NCBI RefSeq assembly: GCF_004363045.1
Contig: NZ_SNYJ01000022.1
Span: forward strand, 1-64,000
Source of the DNA: Aureibacillus halotolerans
GTDB lineage: Bacteria > Bacillota > Bacilli > Bacillales > DSM-28697
Reading direction: 5' to 3'
Length of the DNA: 64,000 nucleotides
Both the position numbers and the translations under genes were made by a program. Below the pieces are notes generated by a model. That model saw only the letters and a program-made list of their open reading frames with translations, did not search any database and was not told where the DNA came from. Position 1 is the stretch's first letter; every line of letters begins with the position of its first letter. Of this stretch, positions 20,050 to 27,741 are shown one piece after another.

Positions 20050-21243
20050 TCAGCTCGCCCCAATATTGAGGATGGCACCGAAGGTCTCTGCGACTCTTTT
20101 CGTGTCATCCTCTTTTGTTTTCTTGGTAACGTGAGTGTATATCTTTAATGTGGTTTTCGCGTCCTCATGTCCGACCCGTTCCATGATGCTTGGTAAAGCT
20201 ACTTTCGCAGCAGTGAGCATTGAAATGTGTGTGTGTCTAAAAATATGTGGTGTAGCCTTTTTGGTTTCACTAATGGAAGTCTTGTCCAAGAGTCTTTCCA
20301 TACGTGTAATTAATGTTTTTGGTATAAAAGGATAACCGTTCGGTCGAGCGAACATGAAGTTTTCATCATGGTATTCTTCTGGCTCGGCAAGTAGACGTAA
20401 TCTGCTTTGTTGCACTTTCAATGGTCTGAGCATCTCCATAATCTCATCTGCCACAGCAATAGTCCTTACTGACCCCTCCGTTTTTGGTGGCGTCAATTCG
20501 TATTTCCTCATATTGTTATCTTCATTATAAAGCGTTTTTGTTATTCGGATTGTTTGTTTAGCAAAATCACAGTCCGACCATTTAAGAGCGCACAACTCTC
20601 CTGGGCGCATCCCTGTAAATGCCATTAAAAAGAACCTTTCTTTGTCTAGGTCTAGACCATGCTTTGTTGTTGCTTTTAAGAATTGATTTAATTCGTCGAC
20701 CTCCAAGTATTTTTCTTCTATCGTCTCTTTTTCTATCTCCTCTACTGAACGCCTTTTTTTAGGAACGATAGCACCATCTGCAGGACTCATCTTAATCAGC
20801 TTATCTCGTATAGCATATTTGAAAATCATACCTGCACATGAATTGACGCCGCTTATCGTTGTTCGAGCGTAATCTTCATCGGTTAGATCAATTAATATAT
20901 TTTGATACATTTTGTGGCTGATCTTCGCTATATTAACGCTGGCAATGTACCTACATAATATGTTGATCTCTTTTTGTCTTATCCTGACAGAAGATCGTTT
21001 AACTCCACTTGCTGCATAAACAAGGATCCATTCATTAGCGACCATCTGAAATGTTTTTTTCCGAACTCTCTTCTCATCGATAAGATCCTCACTTAATTCC
21101 CGAAGCGCCTTTTCTACTTTACTTGCAGTTTCTTTTCGAGTTTTTCCACGTCTTCGTAACTGTCTCCGCTTGCCAGTTACAGCATCGGTTGGACCGTCAG
21201 CAACACATTCCCAGACACCTTTTTTTACCTCTCTACAATGCAT
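20050..21243 (-). CDS. int: Prophage site-specific tyrosine integrase
   Basis: 397 residues: an N-terminal arm-binding AP2-like region (~1-60), a SAM-like core-binding domain (~65-155) and a catalytic domain. Catalytic residues visible: R213 (TGMRPGEL), H333 and R336 (HIFRHTH), H359 (VGHEDAKTT) and tyrosine Y369 (KIYTHVT). ATG at 21,243 is preceded by AGGAGGTGAG; the in-frame GTG nine bases upstream lies within that site. The gene points toward the host end, so attL should be just left of it. Confidence 0.93.
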   Translation of the reverse strand: MHCREVKKGVWECVADGPTDAVTGKRRQLRRRGKTRKETASKVEKALRELSEDLIDEKRVRKKTFQMVANEWILVYAASGVKRSSVRIRQKEINILCRYIASVNIAKISHKMYQNILIDLTDEDYARTTISGVNSCAGMIFKYAIRDKLIKMSPADGAIVPKKRRSVEEIEKETIEEKYLEVDELNQFLKATTKHGLDLDKERFFLMAFTGMRPGELCALKWSDCDFAKQTIRITKTLYNEDNNMRKYELTPPKTEGSVRTIAVADEIMEMLRPLKVQQSRLRLLAEPEEYHDENFMFARPNGYPFIPKTLITRMERLLDKTSISETKKATPHIFRHTHISMLTAAKVALPSIMERVGHEDAKTTLKIYTHVTKKTKEDDTKRVAETFGAILNIGAS

Positions 21244-21261
21244 TTTTCTCACCTCCTTTCA

Positions 21262-21975
21262 TTAAAGGCTTTCACAAACTAGCCCATTACCGTCGCCGTC
21301 CAATCCATGAGGGTCGTTTGCAGGGTCGTTCGCCTCATAAAATGTCTGTGCATCCTTCTGAGATTCAAAGTCACTACAATTTTTGTCTTCAAAATCAACT
21401 GATTTTTCGTCAAGCTCATCTGTTTCTACTTCGACTGCTACCGTAAACCCGTCTTCTGTCACATGGCCAGGTATACTCCAGATGCCAATACCTTCGTCGC
21501 GAGCGATTTCCTCAGCGGCAACAAAATCATCTTGATATTTATATGGAGGATCGTACACATACGCATACCGAGCGAGTCCTTCTTCAAGCAACATCTGATT
21601 ATAGTTCTGTCCATCGATCCATATGTACCCTAGCAAACGATCGTATTTGTCTTTAATAGGACCGTCGTATTCCAATTGGACTACTTCACCCGCGAGAACG
21701 TCCTTAGCAAATGCCGATGCCTCGGGTCCGAACAGTTGAACAGGCTCATTCGGATGCACTGTTTCAGGGGTATCTACCAGTAACAAACGGACTGATTCCT
21801 CTTTGCCATCAAAACTAATCTCTATTGTGTCGCCGTCCACAATCCGTGTAACTGTTGCATTCACAACTTGGCCATCGTCTTGTATTTCAGCAACGCTTGG
21901 CATATCGACAGATGGAGCTTGTTGGCATCCAGTTAAAAACAGACCGATAGTAATAAGTAAGTGTGATTTCTTCAT
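21262..21975 (-). CDS. Lipoprotein thermonuclease-like nuclease with excalibur domain
   Basis: 237 residues. A lipoprotein signal peptide ends in LTGC (Cys17). The SNase domain follows (~40-165): [23 protein letters not shown] and DRLLGYIW carry the calcium/catalytic D, R and E positions of staphylococcal nuclease. The C-terminus ends in an excalibur motif ([25 protein letters not shown] here). A membrane-anchored extracellular nuclease like SPbeta YokF. It is an accessory (lysogenic conversion) gene between integrase and the immunity genes; ATG follows AAGGAGT. Confidence 0.88.
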   Translation of the reverse strand: MKKSHLLITIGLFLTGCQQAPSVDMPSVAEIQDDGQVVNATVTRIVDGDTIEISFDGKEESVRLLLVDTPETVHPNEPVQLFGPEASAFAKDVLAGEVVQLEYDGPIKDKYDRLLGYIWIDGQNYNQMLLEEGLARYAYVYDPPYKYQDDFVAAEEIARDEGIGIWSIPGHVTEDGFTVAVEVETDELDEKSVDFEDKNCSDFESQKDAQTFYEANDPANDPHGLDGDGNGLVCESL

Positions 21976-22048
21976 TGCCTTGACTCCTTTTAAGAATGTA
22001 TGTTCGTGTTGAGGGTTAAAAATAAAAAGGCCAGATGACCTCACAGGT

Positions 22049-22480
22049 TTAATATTTTTTCAAATGTGCAATTTCACGAGGGACGCCATATAAAGTGGCA
22101 GCATCGGAAATCGTTAGTGCAGTATCCCCCAGCTTGTACAACTCTTCATCGTGCATGAGTAGCTCTACAGCAAACATATTTGCTTCCTGTTCCACTTTGT
22201 CCACTGAATAAAGCGTCTTGTGGCGAAGGAAAGGCGTATTAATCTCCCGATGCAATTGCGAGTGTCCTAATTCATGAGCGCAGGTAAACGTCTGTTCTGC
22301 GCAATTCAAATTGGAATTCACAAAAATGTACTGAGCTCTTCTAATGTATTTGTAAAACCCCATGATCTCTTCATGCATGTCTTGTTTAACTACAGAAATC
22401 TTCTGCTCTGAAGCGATTTCAAAAGGGTTGTTAGTCCTATATCTGTTAATTAATAAATTGACCCTCTCTTTAATCCACAT
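22049..22480 (-). CDS. ImmA/IrrE-family metallo-endopeptidase
   Basis: 143 residues with zinc motif HELGH (H69, E70, H73) and [14 protein letters not shown] carrying the third ligand. In ICEBs1 and phi105-like elements ImmA cleaves the repressor ImmR during the SOS or quorum response, so this protein likely inactivates the repressor encoded just upstream. ATG 22,480 has AGGGG 9 nt before it; ATG 22,489 abuts that site. Starts ~12 bp after the repressor stop. Confidence 0.87.
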   Translation of the reverse strand: MWIKERVNLLINRYRTNNPFEIASEQKISVVKQDMHEEIMGFYKYIRRAQYIFVNSNLNCAEQTFTCAHELGHSQLHREINTPFLRHKTLYSVDKVEQEANMFAVELLMHDEELYKLGDTALTISDAATLYGVPREIAHLKKY

Positions 22481-22492
22481 ACTGCTCATCCC

Positions 22493-22960
22493 CTAAAGCT
22501 TGTCGTCGTTTTTTCTATGTTTTTTTGGGATGTACTTTTTGTTGATTCGTGTTGTTTGCCTTTCAGCATACTCCAAGGCTTCAAGTAGTGACTCAATCGC
22601 TTCTTCACTCATAGGCTCCCCGGAAAAACTTAACCCTTCAGTGTCGTTGCCGGCCATTAAGTCTTCTCGCATTTTCTTCATGCGTCTAGCGATGTCGCGT
22701 TCATCTTTATCTGTAAGTACATCATCTTTCTGCGCCATCTTTTCTTGGTCAGACTTTTCTTCTTCATCTTCATTTAAAAGGTAATCGACTGTCACACCGA
22801 AATGGTTTGATATTTTTTGTAGTGTCGCATAATTCGGCTGTCTTTTATCGATTTCATACATACCTAGGGAGCTTTTCGAAATTTTTATTTTGTCAGCCAG
22901 ATCTTGTTGTGACAGGTTATTCTTTTTTCTTAAACGAGATATTTTTTCACCCAATGACAT
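22493..22960 (-). CDS. ImmR-like phage repressor (XRE family)
   Basis: 155 residues. The N-terminal helix-turn-helix (LRKKNNLSQQDLADKIKISK) and GVTVDYLL are XRE hallmarks; the acidic linker and C-terminal region replace a LexA-type self-cleaving domain. Partner of the adjacent ImmA-like protease. GGAGGCG precedes the ATG. It likely binds the four ATCAC-type operators directly upstream. Confidence 0.88.
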   Translation of the reverse strand: MSLGEKISRLRKKNNLSQQDLADKIKISKSSLGMYEIDKRQPNYATLQKISNHFGVTVDYLLNEDEEEKSDQEKMAQKDDVLTDKDERDIARRMKKMREDLMAGNDTEGLSFSGEPMSEEAIESLLEALEYAERQTTRINKKYIPKKHRKNDDKL

Positions 22961-22988
22961 CGTAATTTCGCCTCCATGGCGTATTTAT

Positions 22989-23099
22989 ATCACAAATTGT
23001 GATCAAAGAAACTATAAATCACAAAAAGTGATCGAAAATCATTGACAAGCCACGTAGTGTGATTTAATATGTGATTAAGAGTTGTTCACGATATGTGAT
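22989..23099. promoter_or_regulatory. Lysis-lysogeny operator region with four 15-bp dyads
   Basis: Consensus ATCAC-N5-GTGAT: 22,989-23,003 (perfect dyad, 7-bp arms), 23,018-23,032 (perfect), 23,049-23,063 and 23,085-23,099 (imperfect), plus a half-site GTGAT at 23,071. The third site lies between the -35 and -10 of the rightward promoter. The arrangement fits an ImmR/Cro switch. Confidence 0.85.
23042..23070 (+). promoter_or_regulatory. Early rightward prophage promoter
   Basis: TTGACA, 17 bp, TAATAT: a near-consensus sigma-A promoter, 42 bp before the cro-like start, overlapping repressor operators. Confidence 0.88.
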
Positions 23100-23111
23100 C
23101 GGAGGTGCAGA

Positions 23112-23336
23112 ATGATCAACCATACTATGAGAAAGCTTCGAGGCGAATTATCACAAAGAGATCTAGCTAAAGAACTCGGAATCCCTCAATCTACGTACGC
23201 GATGATTGAAACGAACCAACGTTTCCCTCGAAGGGATTTGCAGATGAAGTTAGCCAATTATTTTGATGTCACAGTCGATGAGCTTTTTTTTAATCAAATC
23301 GATCACGAATCGAGATCGAAAACAAATTCAGCCTAA
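23112..23336 (+). CDS. Cro-like XRE regulator
   Basis: 74 residues, almost entirely one helix-turn-helix domain (LRGELSQRDLAKELGIPQST, then FDVTVDELFF). ATG at 23,112 follows GGAGGTG. First gene under the early promoter, divergent from the repressor, hence the Cro role; it probably binds the same operators. Confidence 0.85.
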   Translation: MINHTMRKLRGELSQRDLAKELGIPQSTYAMIETNQRFPRRDLQMKLANYFDVTVDELFFNQIDHESRSKTNSA

Positions 23337-23348
23337 GGAGGTGATCAC

Positions 23349-23669
23349 ATGATTTCAATGCAGTTTGAAAAACAATTCATAGAGCAGCTTGCTGAGCAAC
23401 TATCAGACCGAGTCGCTGAACTTGCAATCGAGAAAATGAAGGATCGTTTGAATAACAACCTTCCATATCTAATGACTAGAACGCAAACTATGGAATTTCT
23501 ACAATGCGGTTCTACTGTCATGGCCGAACTAATGGCACGACCTGATTTTCCGGTTTTTGATGAAGCTGGTAAGAAGGTCCATACAAAAAAGCTGTTGGCT
23601 TGGGTTGATAGTAAAACACGTGGTCCACAAGCAGAACCTCGATTGCAGAAGCAACTCGGGATTGTCTAA
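23349..23669 (+). CDS. Small DNA-binding-like phage protein (DUF771/excisionase-like)
   Basis: 106 residues: an N-terminal helix (QFIEQLAEQLSDRVAELAIE) and a C-terminal part (LMTRTQTMEFLQCGSTVMAE, KKVHTKKLLAWVDSKT) like the winged-helix excisionase/DUF771 group in Bacillus phages. A candidate for the missing excisionase or an early regulator. AAGGAGGTGATCAC precedes the ATG. Family call tentative. Confidence 0.6.
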   Translation: MISMQFEKQFIEQLAEQLSDRVAELAIEKMKDRLNNNLPYLMTRTQTMEFLQCGSTVMAELMARPDFPVFDEAGKKVHTKKLLAWVDSKTRGPQAEPRLQKQLGIV

Positions 23670-23712
23670 CTACATTATCTATGAAACAACTAAATATTTG
23701 GAGGCGAACAAA

Positions 23713-24369
23713 ATGCAGAACAAAAACCAAGGAGGGCGAATTTATCGGGCGTCAGCGATAAAGGATATCTTGAGAATTGCAAGGGAGCGCAGTTGTCAAG
23801 CAGAACGGCGCACCAAAAAGTGGTTAGCGGAAGAACTTGGCATTACGACAGTCAGGTTGACGGGAATTGAGCAAGGCACTTCACAGGTTCCATTGGATCT
23901 AGCGATCGCTTGGTGCGATGCCGTAGGGGACAAGGTGGCAAAGCAAAAGATCCTCTACATATATGGAGTTGCCTTACCGCCAACGGATCCGCGCCTACTG
24001 GAAAGCGTGCCGGCACAATTTATCAATTTTCAATCAGAGTTACGTGAAGCGATAGATCAGATTGAGATATTTAAGCAAGTTTATTTAGATATTCGACCTG
24101 GACGACCATTGAAAGAAAATCATTTGGAAGTTGCAAAAAGAGCAATGAAGCAAGTAATGGATGTAAAGCAAGCAAGTCAGTGTCTGTCAGCTGCAGTTGA
24201 AAAAGCAATTGGTATAAGTGTTGAACAAACCATGAGCAGTTGGGTGCAACAAGCGGTTGCAGATGGTGTTGTTATGAGGTCCATCGATGACTACGAGGAC
24301 TATGCTAAAGACAGGATGTACGAAGAGCACGTTCGTGAGTTTCTAGGAGCTCAGGGGGTGATGGCATGA
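23713..24369 (+). CDS. Phage early protein with XRE-like helix-turn-helix
   Basis: 218 residues. The N-terminus (KKWLAEELGITTVRLTGIEQ) is XRE-like; the remainder is predicted helical with no recognised domain. ATG at 23,713 after GGAGGCGA. Stop overlaps the next start. Function unknown; probably regulation or replication. Confidence 0.7.
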   Translation: MQNKNQGGRIYRASAIKDILRIARERSCQAERRTKKWLAEELGITTVRLTGIEQGTSQVPLDLAIAWCDAVGDKVAKQKILYIYGVALPPTDPRLLESVPAQFINFQSELREAIDQIEIFKQVYLDIRPGRPLKENHLEVAKRAMKQVMDVKQASQCLSAAVEKAIGISVEQTMSSWVQQAVADGVVMRSIDDYEDYAKDRMYEEHVREFLGAQGVMA

Positions 24370-24647
24370 ATCCAAACGTGATGCCTGGTGAACTAGCGGA
24401 GTTTAATCGATTGAAAGAAAAAGTAGAGAAGCATCTTGAATGGGCCCGATTGGATAAGGACGAATTAACCACAGAAAAGTTTCGTCAGTCGGAAATTTAC
24501 GTTTTTCTTGCTTATCAATGCATGCAAGAAATGGAGCTCATGATTAAGAGAAAAGAAGAACATGATCGTGAGGTCGCAAAAGCGATTGTTGCAAAGCATT
24601 TTGCACGAGGAATCAGAATCGCAGTTGTTAGGAGAGGTTCATTTTGA
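24366..24647 (+). CDS. Hypothetical early phage protein
   Basis: 93 residues, predicted mostly helical and charged (NRLKEKVEKHLEWARLDKDE). Coupled to the gene before by a 4-bp overlap, GGGGTGATGGC before ATG. No family recognised. Confidence 0.65.
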   Translation: MNPNVMPGELAEFNRLKEKVEKHLEWARLDKDELTTEKFRQSEIYVFLAYQCMQEMELMIKRKEEHDREVAKAIVAKHFARGIRIAVVRRGSF

Positions 24648-24745
24648 AGATCATGCCTAAGATGTGGTTGGCAATGAGTGATTTTGAGAAGCAGTTGTTG
24701 TTAAAAGCTTACGTAAAGACAAATAAAAAAAGAGACGCTGTTTAA
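24644..24745 (+). CDS. Hypothetical 33-residue protein
   Basis: TTG start overlapping the previous stop (TTGA), with GGAGAGG 10 nt upstream. Product MKIMPKMWLAMSDFEKQLLL followed by AYVKTNKKRDAV. Basic helical peptide; coupling and ribosome site are the only evidence. Confidence 0.4.
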   Translation: MKIMPKMWLAMSDFEKQLLLKAYVKTNKKRDAV

Positions 24746-24772
24746 GCGACCCAATTACCTAAAACAATTGTA

Positions 24773-24858
24773 ACACCGCATCACTCGGCAGGCAAGTTCC
24801 TGCCGTAATGCTTAGGAGCAGAACCCTCCACTGCACGGCAGCCTAGGCATTACGGTGT
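24773..24858 (+). ncRNA. Candidate structured RNA (three-helix junction) upstream of a small early gene
   Basis: P1 ACACCG (24,773-24,778) with CGGTGT (24,853-24,858); P2 hairpin CGGCAGG/CCTGCCG (24,786-24,792 with 24,799-24,805, 6-nt loop); P3 11 bp (24,806-24,816 with 24,842-24,852) enclosing a small GCAG/CTGC hairpin. CGGCAG recurs at 24,836 and could compete with P2. It lies ~35 bp before the start at 24,894. Could be a leader control element or a small RNA; no known family recognised. Confidence 0.6.
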
Positions 24859-24893
24859 GAATTTCCCACCAATCCTATGAAAGGAGAGTCAGT

Positions 24894-25184
24894 ATGGCAT
24901 CGTTACGAGTTGCAAAAATTTCATTGCGAATCGAAAGAATCTTAACCAACTTGCAAGAAGAAACAGAGCTTCATGCGGACCATGCGAATTTCCCTATGAA
25001 GGTTTGGCATGCAAAAGAACTATTGGAGTATGTGTCACAGCTAGAAGGAGAACTAAACTTCTACGAAACAAGGGGTCTATGGAGTGCCATTGATGTTGCT
25101 TCCTCTGAAATTAACAAATTAGAACAACGGCAAAGTAATTCGGCTGACCCTAGCAAGAATGAGAAGGAGGATAACGATGACTGA
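24894..25184 (+). CDS. Hypothetical early phage protein
   Basis: 96 residues, predicted helical, with a charged tail (KNEKEDNDD). AAGGAGAG precedes the ATG. It follows a strongly structured leader (24,773-24,858). No family recognised. Confidence 0.65.
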   Translation: MASLRVAKISLRIERILTNLQEETELHADHANFPMKVWHAKELLEYVSQLEGELNFYETRGLWSAIDVASSEINKLEQRQSNSADPSKNEKEDNDD

Positions 25185-25287
25185 CGCACTATTGGATGGA
25201 TTGTTGTGTGAGTCCTGCGGAGACTTGATTGACGGTGAGACAACAGGCTATCCGCGTAAATGCGATGACTGTGAGGAGGAATATTAA
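25177..25287 (+). CDS. 36-residue zinc-ribbon-like protein
   Basis: Two CxxC knuckles (LCESCGD and KCDDCEE) in a 36-residue acidic protein; AAGGAGG 7 nt before the ATG and 8-bp overlap with the previous gene. Such mini zinc-ribbon proteins are common in phage early regions; function unknown. Confidence 0.65.
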   Translation: MTDALLDGLLCESCGDLIDGETTGYPRKCDDCEEEY

Positions 25288-25460
25288 TGCTTAAAGACAC
25301 GCAGGAACAAGAACCATCTGTCCTTTGCAAATGCGACGTGTGTGGAGACGACATACACGAAGGCTACGCATACCGCATCATTGACGACCGTGTGATCTGT
25401 GACAACCACGATTGCATGTACAACTTCGTTTTGAAAGAAAGTGTGGTGATTAGCGCATGA
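25287..25460 (+). CDS. 57-residue Cys-rich phage protein
   Basis: CKCDVCGDDI and ICDNHDC suggest a single zinc site. Start ATG overlaps the previous stop (TAATG), with GAGGAG upstream. Function unknown. Confidence 0.62.
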   Translation: MLKDTQEQEPSVLCKCDVCGDDIHEGYAYRIIDDRVICDNHDCMYNFVLKESVVISA

Positions 25461-25630
25461 GTAGGTTACAGCAAATACGCAGGAGCAAGGAAATTGCTTT
25501 CTACATCGTCTGCCACTTCCGTGTGTTGGGCGAAGAGGCTGTATATCAATTGTCCAATCGTTTCAACGTTTCCGAACAAGAGATTCAGCGCATTTTTGAA
25601 CAAAACAAAAACGACCAGCTGGCAGGCTGA
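25457..25630 (+). CDS. Hypothetical 57-residue phage protein (possible helix-turn-helix)
   Basis: EEAVYQLSNRFNVSEQEIQR resembles a short helix-turn-helix. ATGA overlap with the gene before. Function unknown. Confidence 0.58.
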   Translation: MSRLQQIRRSKEIAFYIVCHFRVLGEEAVYQLSNRFNVSEQEIQRIFEQNKNDQLAG

Positions 25631-25635
25631 TCGCA

Positions 25636-25679
25636 GAGGGTCCATCTATAGGTTTGTACCCCTATTATAGGGGACCCTC
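25636..25679 (+). promoter_or_regulatory. Intergenic hairpin before the recombination genes
   Basis: GAGGGTCC (25,636-25,643) pairs with GGACCCTC (25,672-25,679); a second helix CTATAGG/CCTAT extends it. No T run follows, so it is more likely an mRNA-stability or attenuation structure than a simple terminator. Confidence 0.5.
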
Positions 25680-25703
25680 CCAAAATTGACAAGGAGGATG
25701 AAA

Positions 25704-26654
25704 ATGACAGCACCTAACGTATTGATCTCTACGGCTGATATGGACCGTAAAGAGTGGCTTGAGCAACGCAAAAAAGGCATAGGTGGCTCAGACGCCTCAG
25801 CCGTTGCAGGGTTTAACAAATATCGCTCTCCTATCCAAGTGTACCTTGAGAAGATCGGAGAAGCTCCAGACATGGACGAACCGTCAGAAGCTGCATACTG
25901 GGGCAACGTTATGGAGGATGTTGTTGCTAGAGAGTTTGCGACGCGAACAGGGATGAAGGTCCGCAAGCGTAACGCTATCCTAGTCCATCCTGAACACACA
26001 TGGATGCTCGCTAACGTTGATCGCTTGATTGTCGGCAAGAACGAAGGGCTTGAATGCAAAACAGCCTCAGCCTTTTTGTCGGCACAATGGGACGGCGAAG
26101 AGATACCGGACGCCTATTTACTCCAATGCCAACACTATATGGCCGTCACAGGATACGACGCATGGTGGATTGCTGTACTGGTTGGGGGCAACAAATTCGT
26201 ACACAAGCGCATTGAGCGAGATCAAGAGCTTATTGATAACTTGATCGAGATTGAACGAGCATTTTGGGAAGACCATGTGCTTGCTGCTATCCCTCCAGAA
26301 ATGGACGGGTCGGAAGCATCTACGGTCCTGTTAAGCGCCATGCACCCTATGTCGGAGCCTGACAGCAAGATTTCCCTTCCTGCTGAATCATCCACTCTGG
26401 CAGAAGCATTGCTACAGGTGAAATCCGAATTGAAAGACCTCACTGAACGCAAAAATGAATACGAGAACAAATTGAAAGCTCAGATGGGATCGAATGAGAA
26501 GGGCGAGGCTGGCACTTACACAATCCGTTGGAAAAGCTACACGCAGAACAGAGTGGATAGCAAACGCTTGAAAGAAGAGTGCCCTGACATCTATACACGT
26601 TACTCCAAGGAAACGAATGCACGGAAGTTTGAAGTCAAGGAGGCGGCTATCTAA
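25704..26654 (+). CDS. yqaJ: YqaJ-type phage recombination exonuclease
   Basis: 316 residues of the lambda-exonuclease-like PD-(D/E)XK fold: RKKGIGGSDASAVAGFNKY at the N-terminus, ANVDRLIVGKNEGLECKTA with the D...ExK catalytic residues, and QCQHYMAVTGYDAWWIAVLV. It digests one strand of double-stranded ends for RecT annealing. ATG at 25,704 after AAGGAGG; stop overlaps recT. Same pair as YqaJ-YqaK of the skin element. Confidence 0.92.
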   Translation: MTAPNVLISTADMDRKEWLEQRKKGIGGSDASAVAGFNKYRSPIQVYLEKIGEAPDMDEPSEAAYWGNVMEDVVAREFATRTGMKVRKRNAILVHPEHTWMLANVDRLIVGKNEGLECKTASAFLSAQWDGEEIPDAYLLQCQHYMAVTGYDAWWIAVLVGGNKFVHKRIERDQELIDNLIEIERAFWEDHVLAAIPPEMDGSEASTVLLSAMHPMSEPDSKISLPAESSTLAEALLQVKSELKDLTERKNEYENKLKAQMGSNEKGEAGTYTIRWKSYTQNRVDSKRLKEECPDIYTRYSKETNARKFEVKEAAI

Positions 26655-27568
26655 TGGCTACTAACCAATCAATGAAAAACCAAATGGCAAACAAGCAGAA
26701 CAACGCCAAGGACGCACCACAGGATCCCAGTAAAACGATTGCGGCTTATATGAAGAAGATGGGCCCGAAAATCGAAAGCGCTTTGCCGAACCACATCAAT
26801 GCTGATCGAATGGGGCGCATCGCCTTAACAACCATCCAGCAGAATCCTGCGCTTTTAGAGTGTACCATCCCATCACTTTTGGGAGCGACACTACAGGCTG
26901 CTCAATTGGGGTTGGAACCTGGGCTGATCGGTCATTGTTACTTCGTTCCTTTCAACAACAAAAAGAAGGGGCCGAACGGTAAAGATGTCTGGCAGAAGGA
27001 AGTAACGTTCATTATCGGATACAAAGGCATGATCGACTTGGCACGACGCTCTGGACATATCGAAAGCATTTATGCTCAGGCGGTCTACAGCAACGATGAA
27101 TTTGAATATGAGTTTGGGCTAGATCCTAAGCTGGTTCACAAACCTTCATTGTCTGACCGTGGTGACTTCTTCGCGGTATATGGCGTAGCCAAGTATAAGG
27201 ATGGCGGCTTTCATATTGAGGTATTAGGCAAGGACGAGATTGAGAAAATCCGCAAGCGCTCAAAAGGTGGCGAGAAAGGTCCTTGGGTAACGGACTACGA
27301 GGAAATGGCAAAGAAAACCGTTGTTCGTAGGATGTTCAAATATCTGCCGATCTCCATTGAAGTACAGCAAGGAGCAGCGCAAGACGAGACGATCAGGAAA
27401 GACGTCACAGAAGAAGCTCGTTCCATCAATGAAGATATTTTCGACATGCCGACGGGTGATCCACCAGGTGAACCAGAGCCTGAACCCGAAGCAGAGCAAC
27501 CACAAGAGCCTGAAAAAGATTTCAGCGATGATGAGATCGACGACCTGTTCAAGAGTGATAAGAAGTGA
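26654..27568 (+). CDS. recT: RecT-type single-strand annealing protein
   Basis: 304 residues: PNHINADRMGRIALTTIQQN, GLEPGLIGHCYFVPFNNK and VTFIIGYKGMIDLARRSG are RecT/YqaK signatures; an acidic Pro/Glu-rich tail (PGEPEPEPEAEQPQEPE) links to a C-terminal peptide, which in such proteins can bind SSB or partner proteins. Paired with the exonuclease upstream for phage recombination. Confidence 0.93.
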   Translation: MATNQSMKNQMANKQNNAKDAPQDPSKTIAAYMKKMGPKIESALPNHINADRMGRIALTTIQQNPALLECTIPSLLGATLQAAQLGLEPGLIGHCYFVPFNNKKKGPNGKDVWQKEVTFIIGYKGMIDLARRSGHIESIYAQAVYSNDEFEYEFGLDPKLVHKPSLSDRGDFFAVYGVAKYKDGGFHIEVLGKDEIEKIRKRSKGGEKGPWVTDYEEMAKKTVVRRMFKYLPISIEVQQGAAQDETIRKDVTEEARSINEDIFDMPTGDPPGEPEPEPEAEQPQEPEKDFSDDEIDDLFKSDKK

Positions 27569-27741
27569 TCCACATACAGATACCTGAAATATACGTAGGA
27601 CTGGCTCAGGGGTTTAACGACCCCAAGAGCGCCTACAGTAAGTACGTGAGGAATTACATCAGTTACACAGAGCCTTACCTAGTGCTCAAGAAGATAGATG
27701 GTAGAGTCGCCATCTGTGAAAGGAAGGAGAGGGACGAATGA
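27565..27741 (+). CDS. Hypothetical 58-residue phage protein
   Basis: GTG start overlapping the recT stop; stop overlaps the DnaD-like gene start (ATGA). Sequence includes PEIYVGLAQGFNDPKSAYSK. Tight coupling on both sides supports it as real; function unknown. Confidence 0.6.
   Translation: MIHIQIPEIYVGLAQGFNDPKSAYSKYVRNYISYTEPYLVLKKIDGRVAICERKERDE

Noticed and set aside
24773-24876. tRNA or tRNA-like gene (region is structured and is followed by CCCACCA)
   Set aside because: The helices do not form a cloverleaf, no T-arm GTTCRAN or anticodon arm is present, and the pairing partner before CCA is missing.
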